From NCBI GenBank assembly GCA_031550455.1, contig JAVBOQ010000114.1:1-34311 (forward strand): a stretch of DNA of 34,311 bases. Reading direction: 5' to 3'. Source of the DNA: Avichristensenella sp031550455. Its GTDB lineage: Bacteria; Bacillota; Clostridia; Christensenellales; Aristaeellaceae. The notes beneath the pieces were generated by a model. It did not search any database. It was not told the DNA's origin and saw only the letters and a program-made list of their open reading frames with translations. The translations under genes and the position numbers were made by a program. Each line of letters starts with the position of its first letter. Positions within the stretch are counted from its first letter, which is position 1. Positions 1-6,938 of the stretch are shown here, in pieces.

Positions 1-576
1 CGGATGGCCGCGCAACTGGCGCGCTTGCCCGGCATCGGCAGAAAGTCCGCCCACCGGCTTGCGTACCACCTTGCGGCGCAGCCGGAAGAGGCGGTGCGTG
101 AGCTTGCGGAAGCGCTGCTTGAGGGCCGCAGCGCGATCAAAATGTGCGAGCGCTGCGGCAACTACACCGACATAAGCCCCTGCGCGCTCTGCGACGACCC
201 GGACAGGCGGCATGATACGATTTGCGTCGTGCGCGATCCGCGCGACGTTGCGGCGATCGAGCGCATGCGTGAGTACGGCGGCGTGTACCACGTGCTGCAC
301 GGCACGATTTCGCCGATGGAGGGCATCGGTCCCGATGACATCCGCATTCGCGAGCTGGTGGCGCGCGTCGGCGCCGAGGCGACCGAAGAAGTCATCCTGG
401 CGACCAACCCGGACATTGAGGGAGAGGCGACCGCCTCCTACATCGCCCGCGTCCTAAAGCCGCTCGGCATCCGCGTCACAAGGCTGGCGCACGGCATGCC
501 GGTGGGCGGCGACCTGGAATATGTCGACGAGGTCACGCTGGGCCGCGCGTTTGAAGGCCGCCGCGAAATGGCATAG
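1..576 (+). CDS. recR: Recombination mediator protein RecR (5' end cut by window)
   Basis: RecR works with RecO (and RecF) to load RecA onto gapped or SSB-coated DNA in the cytoplasm. The frame is open from base 1, so the first few residues are missing; about 191 of the usual 198 residues are present. Counting from the Met at base 4, a helix-hairpin-helix (LPGIGRKSAHRLAYHL, residues 8-23) is followed by a four-cysteine zinc motif (C48, C51, C60, C63), a Toprim domain starting at ICVVRDPRDV (residues 73-82), and the family signature ATNPDIEGEATA. The VVRDP variant of the Toprim strand resembles the VVQDP of Bacillus RecR, so I do not read it as a defect. The next gene follows after 55 bases. 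The upstream partner, often dnaX and the YbaB gene, lies outside the window. Confidence 0.97.
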   Translation, partial: RMAAQLARLPGIGRKSAHRLAYHLAAQPEEAVRELAEALLEGRSAIKMCERCGNYTDISPCALCDDPDRRHDTICVVRDPRDVAAIERMREYGGVYHVLHGTISPMEGIGPDDIRIRELVARVGAEATEEVILATNPDIEGEATASYIARVLKPLGIRVTRLAHGMPVGGDLEYVDEVTLGRAFEGRREMA

Positions 577-596
577 CATCGCATTTGCCGGGTTAC

Positions 597-630
597 ACTT
601 CCTCCGATCAACATACGGGAGGAAGTTTTT
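597..630 (+). promoter_or_regulatory. Terminator-like hairpin that contains the Shine-Dalgarno of the lipoprotein gene
   Basis: A perfect 9-bp inverted repeat, ACTTCCTCC at 597-605 and GGAGGAAGT at 618-626, has a 12-nt loop and is followed at once by a run of T (626-630). It has the form of an intrinsic terminator for recR. Its 3' arm is also the ribosome-binding site of the lipoprotein gene that starts at 632. The structure could therefore end recR transcripts, hide the ribosome site in read-through transcripts, or both. The sequence is seen directly; the function is inferred. Confidence 0.6.
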
Positions 631-631
631 C

Positions 632-1222
632 ATGCGTGGAAAGTTTTTGTTGCCGATTCTGCTCGCCACGGCGCTGTGGCTGACCGGTTGCGCGTCCGAC
701 AATGCGCAGACCGCCGAGCCGACGCCGACGGTCGCCGCCTCCGAGTCGCCGTCGCCTTCGGTGGAACCTTCGCCCGCCGCTTCGCCCGCGGCAGAGGCGG
801 ACGTGTTCAAGACCGTCGGCGAGGAAGCGACGATCACCGTCGGGACGACGAAACTCAACGAGGGCGCGTACTACACCGGCGAAGGCGAGGACACCATGTC
901 GTTTCCGCTGCTTGAAATCGCCAAAGCGCTCGGTTGGGCGGCGACGGAACCAGGTTCGACGGGCGTCGTCGAGGTGCGGCTGACGCGTGACGGCATGGAC
1001 GACATCATTGTGTCCTATACGCGGCCGAAGGAAGGCATGGACGCGAAACTGCCGGACGCCGCCGTGACGAAGGGCGGCCAGTCGGTTGACCTGCCGGCGG
1101 ACGCGCTCGCGTTCATCAACGGGCGTGTGTACGCGAACGAAGCGATGATCGACAAGGTGCTGCAGGACATTGAGGTGCGCTACGACGGCGCGAAGGCGAT
1201 CACCATCGAAACCAAGGCGTAA
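632..1222 (+). CDS. Predicted lipoprotein with a stalk-like C-terminal domain
   Basis: This is a 196-residue secreted lipoprotein of unknown function. The start at 632 is chosen because GGGAGGAAG lies 8 bases upstream and it gives a clean lipoprotein signal: basic MRGK, a hydrophobic stretch and the lipobox LTGC (Cys at about residue 20). The frame stays open further upstream, but that part overlaps recR. After the lipidation site there is a low-complexity linker rich in Pro, Ser, Thr and Ala (about residues 25-55), as expected of a spacer from the membrane. The rest (about 60-196) has an alternating strand pattern with FPLLEIAKALGW and FINGRVYANEAMI, reminiscent of copper-amine-oxidase N-terminal-like 'stalk' domains in Bacillota surface proteins. 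That likeness is by eye only. It may be cotranscribed with dapF, 44 bases downstream. Confidence 0.85.
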   Translation: MRGKFLLPILLATALWLTGCASDNAQTAEPTPTVAASESPSPSVEPSPAASPAAEADVFKTVGEEATITVGTTKLNEGAYYTGEGEDTMSFPLLEIAKALGWAATEPGSTGVVEVRLTRDGMDDIIVSYTRPKEGMDAKLPDAAVTKGGQSVDLPADALAFINGRVYANEAMIDKVLQDIEVRYDGAKAITIETKA

Positions 1223-1266
1223 TCCACAATTCCATCCGCCGGGTTCAAAAGAAACGGAGGGTCACG

Positions 1267-2043
1267 ATGCGTTTTTCCAAGATGCACGGCCTCGGAAACG
1301 ACTATGTCTATGTCAACGGGTTCACAGAGCGCGTCGACGACCCGGCGGCGCTCGCCGTTCTGGTCAGCAGGCCGCATTTCGGCGTCGGGGCGGACGGGCT
1401 GATCCTCGTGCTGCCGTCGGAACGCGCGGACTTCCGGATGCGGATGTTCAACGCGGACGGCAGCGAGGGCGCGATGTGCGGCAACGGCGCTCGCTGCGTC
1501 GCGCTGTTCTGCCGCGAACACGGATTGACGGACAAAACGACGTTCACGCTGGAAACCGGCGCGGGTATCCGAACGCTGACCCTGAACCTCCGCGGCGAAG
1601 CGGTGGAATCGGTCACGGTCGACATGGGCGCGCCGCAGGCGCTGAAGGTTGAAAAGGACTGCGTTTTCGTTTCGATGGGCAACCCGCACGCGGTGTTCTT
1701 CGTGGACGACGATCCGTTTCTGTGGGATGATTTCGCGGCGGTCGGCGCGCCGCGCTGTAAGGCGCTGGACGCGAACATCGAGTTTGTCCGGCCGCTGTCA
1801 CCCGACAATCTGCAAATGCGCGTATGGGAGCGCGGCAGCGGCGAGACGCTGGCGTGCGGCACCGGCGCGTGCGCTGCGCTTGTGGCGGCGCACACCCGGG
1901 GCCACGCCGGGCGCTGCGCGACGGTCGCGCTGCGCGGCGGCGATCTTCGTATTGACTGGCGGGCGGACAATGGTCACGTGCTGATGACCGGCCCCGCGAC
2001 GACCGTTTTTGAAGGCGACTGGCGCGGGGAAACCGCGCGATAG
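1267..2043 (+). CDS. dapF: Diaminopimelate epimerase
   Basis: DapF converts LL-2,6-diaminopimelate to meso-diaminopimelate, the lysine precursor and the diamino acid of the peptidoglycan stem peptide. The 258-residue product has the expected length. Both active-site cysteines are visible: C70 in GAMCGNGARC and C196 in ETLACGTGACA, the two catalytic bases of this cofactor-free epimerase. The N terminus FSKMHGLGNDYVYVN is the family signature, and GNPHAVFFVDD (about residues 137-147) is also typical. The start has a good ribosome site (GGAGGG, about 6 bases upstream). It is followed after 20 bases by dapL, whose product makes its substrate, so the two form a functional operon. Confidence 0.97.
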   Translation: MRFSKMHGLGNDYVYVNGFTERVDDPAALAVLVSRPHFGVGADGLILVLPSERADFRMRMFNADGSEGAMCGNGARCVALFCREHGLTDKTTFTLETGAGIRTLTLNLRGEAVESVTVDMGAPQALKVEKDCVFVSMGNPHAVFFVDDDPFLWDDFAAVGAPRCKALDANIEFVRPLSPDNLQMRVWERGSGETLACGTGACAALVAAHTRGHAGRCATVALRGGDLRIDWRADNGHVLMTGPATTVFEGDWRGETAR

Positions 2044-2063
2044 GCGAGGGAGCGAGGGATTCA

Positions 2064-3257
2064 ATGTCGACCGTCAATGCGCGCCTGGCGGCATTGCACG
2101 GAAGCTACTTATTCTCCGAGATTGGGCGGCGGGTCGCCCTTTTTTCGCAGGAGAACCAAAATCAGAGGAAGCCGCGCCTGATCAAGCTTGGCATCGGCGA
2201 CGTGACGCTGCCGCTTGCGCCCGCCGTCGTCGACGCGCTGAAAAAGGCCGCGGGCGAGATGGGCCGCAAGGAAACGTTCCGCGGGTACGCGCCGTCCGCC
2301 GGTTATCCTTTTCTGATTGACGCGATACGCGAGACGGAATACGCGCCGCTCGGCGTTTTGCTGTCGCCAGACGAGATTTTCATATCCGACGGCGCGAAGA
2401 GCGATACCGCCAATTTTCAGGAATTGCTTGATCCCGGCGCGGTCGTCGCGGTCTGCGACCCGGTGTACCCGGTGTATGCCGACAGCAACCGGATGGCGGG
2501 GCGCGAGATCGTGCGCGTGCCGTGCGTCGCGGAGAACGGCTTTCTGCCCGTGCCGCCGGACGCGCGCGCCGATGCGGTCTACCTGTGCAGCCCGAACAAC
2601 CCGACCGGCGCCGCGCTAACACGGGCCGCGCTGTCCGCCTGGGTGGCATGGGCGCGGGAGCGCGGCGCGCTGCTTTTGTACGACGCGGCCTACCGCGCGT
2701 ACATCACGTCCGTGGACGCGCCGCGCAGCGTGTTTGAGATTGACGGCGCGAAGGAAGTCGCGGTCGAATGCATGAGCTTCAGCAAGAGCGCCGGGTTCAC
2801 GGGGCTGCGCTGCGCCTGGATCGTCGTCCCGCGTGAAAACAGATGGGGCATGAACGCGCTCTGGGCGCGCCGCGTGGCGACCAAGTCTAACGGCGTCGCC
2901 TACCCGGTGCAGCGCGCGGGCGAAGCCGCGCTTTCGCCGGCCGGGCATGCGCAGTCGATGGAAAACGTCCGGTACTACATGGAAAACGCGCGGATTTTGC
3001 GCGATGCGCTGCTGTCGTCCGGGCGCATGGTGTTCGGCGGAACCGACGCGCCGTACCTGTGGACCGCCTGCCCGGGCGGCCTTTCCGGCTGGGACTGGTT
3101 CGACCGGTTGCTGCGCGAAAAAGGGATCGTCTGCACGCCGGGCGAAGGCTTTGGCGCGTGTGGCGCGGGCTACGCGCGGTTCTCGTCGTTCGCGGACAGG
3201 GAAGATGTTCTGGAGGCCGCGGGAAGGCTGGGCGGGGAGGAGACGGTGGTGATGTGA
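2064..3257 (+). CDS. dapL: LL-diaminopimelate aminotransferase
   Basis: DapL transfers an amino group from glutamate to tetrahydrodipicolinate and yields LL-DAP in one step, bypassing the succinylase or acetylase routes. This 397-residue protein is a class I/II PLP-dependent aminotransferase. SPNNPTG lies at residues 176-182, YDAAY at about 206-210, and the PLP-binding lysine K241 sits in SFSKSAGFTGLRCAW. The N-terminal half has the DapL pattern LIKLGIGDVTLPLAP and ETFRGYAPSAGYPFLIDAI, which separates it from generic aspartate aminotransferases. Its position directly after dapF supports the call. The 3' end is followed by a short GC-rich hairpin (3270-3294) that probably ends the transcript. 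Confidence 0.95.
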   Translation: MSTVNARLAALHGSYLFSEIGRRVALFSQENQNQRKPRLIKLGIGDVTLPLAPAVVDALKKAAGEMGRKETFRGYAPSAGYPFLIDAIRETEYAPLGVLLSPDEIFISDGAKSDTANFQELLDPGAVVAVCDPVYPVYADSNRMAGREIVRVPCVAENGFLPVPPDARADAVYLCSPNNPTGAALTRAALSAWVAWARERGALLLYDAAYRAYITSVDAPRSVFEIDGAKEVAVECMSFSKSAGFTGLRCAWIVVPRENRWGMNALWARRVATKSNGVAYPVQRAGEAALSPAGHAQSMENVRYYMENARILRDALLSSGRMVFGGTDAPYLWTACPGGLSGWDWFDRLLREKGIVCTPGEGFGACGAGYARFSSFADREDVLEAAGRLGGEETVVM

Positions 3258-3269
3258 GGGGTGGATTAA

Positions 3270-3294
3270 GGGACGCCAAAGGGCGCTCCCCTTT
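3270..3294 (+). repeat. Minimal relative of the interspersed hairpin element; probable terminator after dapL
   Basis: GGGACGCC at 3270-3277 is followed by a hairpin with arms AAAGGG (3278-3283) and CCCTTT (3289-3294). The opening GGGACGCCAAAGGGCGCT is almost identical to the start of the element at 16176. The rest of that element is absent here. It lies 12 bases after the dapL stop and just before the namZ promoter, so a terminator role is likely. Confidence 0.55.
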
Positions 3295-3296
3295 CA

Positions 3297-3325
3297 TTGA
3301 CATACCCCTGCCCATCCGATACAAT
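3297..3325 (+). promoter_or_regulatory. Sigma-A type promoter for namZ, with an inverted repeat over the -10 and the ribosome site
   Basis: TTGACA (3297-3302) and TACAAT (3320-3325) are separated by 17 bases, which is near consensus. A 7-bp inverted repeat, CCGATAC (3316-3322) and GTATCGG (3345-3351), overlaps the -10 box on one side and touches the GGAGGA ribosome site (3350-3355) on the other. It could be an operator. As RNA, only part of the left arm would be transcribed if +1 is near 3332, so a DNA-level role is more likely. Confidence 0.75.
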
Positions 3326-3362
3326 GACGCCAACCACTACCGGCGTATCGGAGGATTGCGGC

Positions 3363-4502
3363 ATGGCGCACAGGGTGCTTTGCGGTCTGGATCAGATTGA
3401 AACCGTGGACGACGTCCTCAAAGGCAGGCGGCTTGGGCTGATGACCAACCCGACCGGCGTCACGCATGATTTGAAAAGCGCCATTGGGATCCTTTTCGGG
3501 CGATACAGCCTGACCGCGCTGTTCGCGTGCGAACACGGCATCCGCGGCGATCTTCAGGCGGGAGTTCACGTCGAGACGGCGGTCGACGCGGAGACCGGCG
3601 TGACCGTGTACAGCACCTACGCGGGCGGCCACCGCCTGACTGCGGAGATGCTCGACGCGTTTGATGTGTTTGTGTTCGATATGCAGGATGTCGGCGTGCG
3701 GTTTTTCACGTACCTGTATTCGCTGTCCTACGCGATGGAGGCATGCGCGAACGCCGGAAAGCCGGTCGTTGTGCTCGACCGGATGAATCCGGTCAGCGCG
3801 GCGCGGACGAGCGGCACGATCCTTGACAACCGGTTCCAGTCGTTCGTCGGACGCTACGAACTGCCGTCGCAGACCGGGCTGACGATCGGCGAATACGCGC
3901 TGTACGTCAGGGATTACCTGAAGCTCGACGTCGATCTGACGGTCGTGCCGCTCGGGGACTATCGCAGGTCGATGTTCCTGGACGACACCGATACGCCCTG
4001 GATCGCGCCGTCGCCGAACTGCGCGACGCTGCACGCGGCGCTCTGCTATGTCGGTACCTGCGCTTTTGAAGGCACAAACTGTTCCGAAGGGCGCGGCACG
4101 ACGCTGCCGTTTGAACTGATCGGCGCGCCGTGGATTGATCCGGCCGCGCTGGAGACGACGATGGCGCGGATCGACGTGCCCGGCGTCCGGTTCCGGCGCG
4201 CCAGCTTTACGCCGATGTTTGGCAAGCATGCGGGCGCGCTCTGCCACGGCGTGCAGATGCACATCGTTGACCGCGCCGTGATGGAACCGTTTGCCGGCGC
4301 GATGCTGCTGATGGACGCGATGCGTGAACAGAACCCGGAGAAGTTTAATTTTGTCACCTGGGACGGCCGCCACGCGATCGACAGGCTGCTCGGCACCGAC
4401 GCGTACCGGCTCGGCATGTCCGCGGAAGCGCTGATTGAGGCGCACCGCCCGGGCGTGCGGCGTTTCCAGGAAATGGCGAAAGCGTTCCATCTTTACGCAT
4501 AG
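3363..4502 (+). CDS. namZ: Exo-beta-N-acetylmuramidase NamZ family protein (DUF1343)
   Basis: NamZ-family enzymes remove terminal MurNAc from the non-reducing ends of peptidoglycan fragments, which serves cell wall recycling. The 379-residue product shows the family motifs MTNPTG (27-32), FACEHGIRG (54-62), VFDMQDVGVRFFTY (104-117) and VLDRMNP (137-143). The start at 3363 follows GGAGGA by 7 bases; the frame extends upstream to 3297, but that stretch carries the promoter. No signal peptide is visible, whereas the characterised Bacillus enzyme is exported, so this one may act on imported muropeptides in the cytoplasm. That is an inference. It has its own strong promoter (3297-3325) and lies next to the DAP genes, which fits peptidoglycan turnover. 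The family assignment is firm; the exact substrate is not shown here. Confidence 0.92.
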   Translation: MAHRVLCGLDQIETVDDVLKGRRLGLMTNPTGVTHDLKSAIGILFGRYSLTALFACEHGIRGDLQAGVHVETAVDAETGVTVYSTYAGGHRLTAEMLDAFDVFVFDMQDVGVRFFTYLYSLSYAMEACANAGKPVVVLDRMNPVSAARTSGTILDNRFQSFVGRYELPSQTGLTIGEYALYVRDYLKLDVDLTVVPLGDYRRSMFLDDTDTPWIAPSPNCATLHAALCYVGTCAFEGTNCSEGRGTTLPFELIGAPWIDPAALETTMARIDVPGVRFRRASFTPMFGKHAGALCHGVQMHIVDRAVMEPFAGAMLLMDAMREQNPEKFNFVTWDGRHAIDRLLGTDAYRLGMSAEALIEAHRPGVRRFQEMAKAFHLYA

Positions 4503-4596
4503 TGCGCTGTTTTTGTTATTGGAGGAAACAAATTCCGCTTCTGTCTCGTTATCATAGCGATGCGAAACAATCAGACATGTAGGAGATTCCAGACGA

Positions 4597-5058
4597 TTGG
4601 AAGATTTGATACCATACCTGACGGTGCTGGGCCTGTCGATGGTGCCGGTGATCGAGTTGCGCGGCGCGATCGTCGCCGGGATGGCCATGGGCCTGCCGCT
4701 CGACCTGGTGCTGGCGACGGCGATAGTCGGCAATATGCTGCCGGTGCCGTTCATTTTGCTGTTCATCCGGCGCGTTTTCGGCTGGATGAAAAAAAAGAGC
4801 GGGCGCATGCGGCGGCTGGCGCAGTGGCTGGAGGAACATGCCGGAAAAAAAGCGGGCGTGGTGTACAAGTACGAAGTATGGGGACTGATGATCTTTGTCG
4901 CGATTCCGCTCCCGGGAACCGGCGCGTGGACCGGCGCGCTGATCGCGGCGCTGCTGGACATCCGGCTGCGCGTCGCGATTCCGGTGATCTTCGCGGGCGT
5001 CGTCATCGCGGGCATCGCGGTGACCGCGCTCAGCTATGGCGTCGGCGCGCTTTTCTGA
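4597..5058 (+). CDS. Small multi-drug export family membrane protein (COG2426-like)
   Basis: This 153-residue integral membrane protein resembles the family annotated as putative small multi-drug export proteins. That name is historical and the substrate is unknown. Visible features are a hydrophobic N-terminal segment carrying VPVIELRGAIVAG (about 15-29), a second segment near LVLATAIVGNMLPVPFILLFI, a basic cytoplasmic loop (MKKKSGRMRRL), the motif IPLPGTGAWTGALIAALL (about 103-120), and a final helix ending SYGVGALF. The start is TTG at 4597, with AGGAG at 4581-4585. The 94-base gap after namZ shows no clear promoter, so read-through from namZ is possible. Its stop codon overlaps the apparent beginning of the beta-helix gene. 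Confidence 0.85.
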   Translation: MEDLIPYLTVLGLSMVPVIELRGAIVAGMAMGLPLDLVLATAIVGNMLPVPFILLFIRRVFGWMKKKSGRMRRLAQWLEEHAGKKAGVVYKYEVWGLMIFVAIPLPGTGAWTGALIAALLDIRLRVAIPVIFAGVVIAGIAVTALSYGVGALF

Positions 5059-6938
5059 CCGCGCTTTCGCTGCTTTTGATCTTCGCCTCGTCCGTGCCGC
5101 CGCGCATTGCGCGCGCGGAGGAGCAGGCGCTGGTCATTTTTGTGTCTCCGGCCGGATCGGACGAGGGATCCGGCCTGTATGAGGATCCGATGCGCACGCT
5201 GGAAGCCGCGCTGCAAAAAGTCGTCCAGAACAGGACTGCGACGTCCGCGACGATCTGGATGCACGGCGGCGAATACCGAATCGAGCGGACAATCACGCTG
5301 TCCGGCGAGCTGACGATCCCGCTGTCGATCCGCGCCTACACCGGCGAAACGCCTGTGCTGACCGGGTCGGCGCCGGTGACCGGATTTGTCGAAACGCAGC
5401 GGCTCGGGCAAACCGTCTGGATGGCGTCGGTGCACACCCTCCGGCTGATGTCGCTGTACGGCGGCCGGGGTCCGCTGCAGCCCGCGCGCTGGCCCAAGCA
5501 GGGCGTGCTCCGGGTGCAAAAAGCGGACATGCAGGACGCGTTCACCGGCGGCAGCGAGAAGCAGAAGCAGTTCTCCGCGTTTTACGCGCTTCCGGCGGAT
5601 GTGCCGATGCGGATGGACGGCGCGCTCGTGCGCATGGCGCACTTTTGGAAGGACGAGCTGTCCGGCGTGCGTTCCTACGACCCGGCGACCGGCAGGCTGG
5701 CGATGAACCGCCCCACCGCGATGACCGTCGAGGCGGGCGACGCGTACTGGCTGGAAAACGTGCTGTCCGCGCCGATGCTGCCGGGCGAGTGGGCATTTGA
5801 TCGGAACAATCAGGCGCTCTACTACGCGCCGCGCGAGGGCGAGCGCATCGACGAAACCGTGCTGTACGCCCCGGTGACGCGCCGCCTGATAACGATCGAC
5901 GGCGTGCGCGATCTTACCTTCGACCGCATCACATTCGCACAGACCGGATGGCAGATTCCGTTCGAAGACCGGTTTCCGGACTATCCGCAGGCCGGGTTTG
6001 ACGCCGACGCCGCGATCGGCGTGCGGCACGCGTCCGGCGTCAAGTTCGATCACTGCGTGTTCCGCGACATCGGCGAGGCCGCGATCCGGATCGAAAACGG
6101 CGTCACGGATTCCGTCATCAGCAGGTGCACGTTTGAAAACATCGGCGCGCAGGCGCTGTATGTGTTGGGCGTCGGGTCCGAACTGAATCCCGCGCCGATC
6201 GAGCGCCTGACGGTTACGAACAACTTAATCCGCGGCTACGGCAGAAACCTCAAAAACGCTGCCGGCATCCTCTGGATCCACGCGCGCGACAGCGTCATTT
6301 CGCACAACGAGATTCAGGACGGGTACTACACGGCCATTTCGGTCGGGTGGGTTTGGGGCGCCGGGTACAACGCCACCTACAACATGCGCATCGAGGACAA
6401 CCTGATCTACAACATCGGCCAGGGCCTGCTGTCCGACCTTGGCGGCATCTATCTATTGGGCAACCAGCCGTATACGATGGTCACCGGGAATGTCATTCAT
6501 TCTGTGCGCGGCGCGGAGTACGGCGGCTGGGGCATCTACCTCGACGAAGGCGCGTCCGGCATTTTTGTCGGCAACAACCTTGTCTACGGCTGCTCCTCAC
6601 AGGGTTTTTTCCAGCACCTCGGCGTGCGCAACACGGTCGTCAACAACATTTTCGCCTACAATGAAGAGGGGCAGGTCGGCACATCCGACAAGGAAGGCAA
6701 GGGCACGTTCGCGCTGGCCAACAATGTGCTGGCCGGGGCCGGCGAGATGATCCGCAAGATCACCGGCAAGGAGCGCGTTGAAAAGGGCGAAAACCAGCTT
6801 TTCGCCAGTTTTTCGCCCTTTATGGACGTTGAAATGGGTGACTTTACGCTTCGCGGGGATTTGGATCTGGGCGGGTTCGTCCCCTGGGTCTACACGGCCG
6901 GAAACGAGCCGGAGATTGAGATTACACAGGTATACTGA
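5055..6938 (+). CDS. Secreted right-handed parallel beta-helix protein (start codon uncertain)
   Basis: This is a large exported protein of about 627 residues. It opens with LTALSLLLIFASSVPPRIARA, a signal-peptide-like stretch with probable cleavage after ARA. FVSPAGSDEGSGLYEDP and MRTLEAALQKV follow, the usual entry to DUF1565/beta-helix proteins, then PVLTGSAPVTGF and ARWPKQG. The second half has repeated N-rich turns (NNLIRGYG, NMRIEDNLIYNIG, VTGNVIHSV, NNLVYGCS, VNNIFAYN) typical of a parallel beta-helix, as in polysaccharide lyases and some glycosidases. No catalytic residues can be assigned, so carbohydrate degradation is only a guess. The start is abnormal: there is no ATG, GTG or TTG in frame ahead of the signal peptide except ATG 4878, deep inside the upstream gene. 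I place it at CTG 5055, which overlaps the upstream TGA, as the least bad choice. Confidence 0.8.
   Translation: MTALSLLLIFASSVPPRIARAEEQALVIFVSPAGSDEGSGLYEDPMRTLEAALQKVVQNRTATSATIWMHGGEYRIERTITLSGELTIPLSIRAYTGETPVLTGSAPVTGFVETQRLGQTVWMASVHTLRLMSLYGGRGPLQPARWPKQGVLRVQKADMQDAFTGGSEKQKQFSAFYALPADVPMRMDGALVRMAHFWKDELSGVRSYDPATGRLAMNRPTAMTVEAGDAYWLENVLSAPMLPGEWAFDRNNQALYYAPREGERIDETVLYAPVTRRLITIDGVRDLTFDRITFAQTGWQIPFEDRFPDYPQAGFDADAAIGVRHASGVKFDHCVFRDIGEAAIRIENGVTDSVISRCTFENIGAQALYVLGVGSELNPAPIERLTVTNNLIRGYGRNLKNAAGILWIHARDSVISHNEIQDGYYTAISVGWVWGAGYNATYNMRIEDNLIYNIGQGLLSDLGGIYLLGNQPYTMVTGNVIHSVRGAEYGGWGIYLDEGASGIFVGNNLVYGCSSQGFFQHLGVRNTVVNNIFAYNEEGQVGTSDKEGKGTFALANNVLAGAGEMIRKITGKERVEKGENQLFASFSPFMDVEMGDFTLRGDLDLGGFVPWVYTAGNEPEIEITQVY

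Noticed and set aside
520..631. Upstream start at about 521 for the lipoprotein gene.
   Set aside because: It would overlap the end of recR and bury the lipoprotein signal 37 residues into the chain; the start at 632 has a ribosome site and a normal signal.
3294..5015. Minus-strand open frame of 573 codons opposite namZ and the small membrane exporter gene.
   Set aside because: The translation is His/Arg-rich with no family resemblance, typical of the reverse strand of GC-rich genes. The plus-strand genes are clear members of known families.
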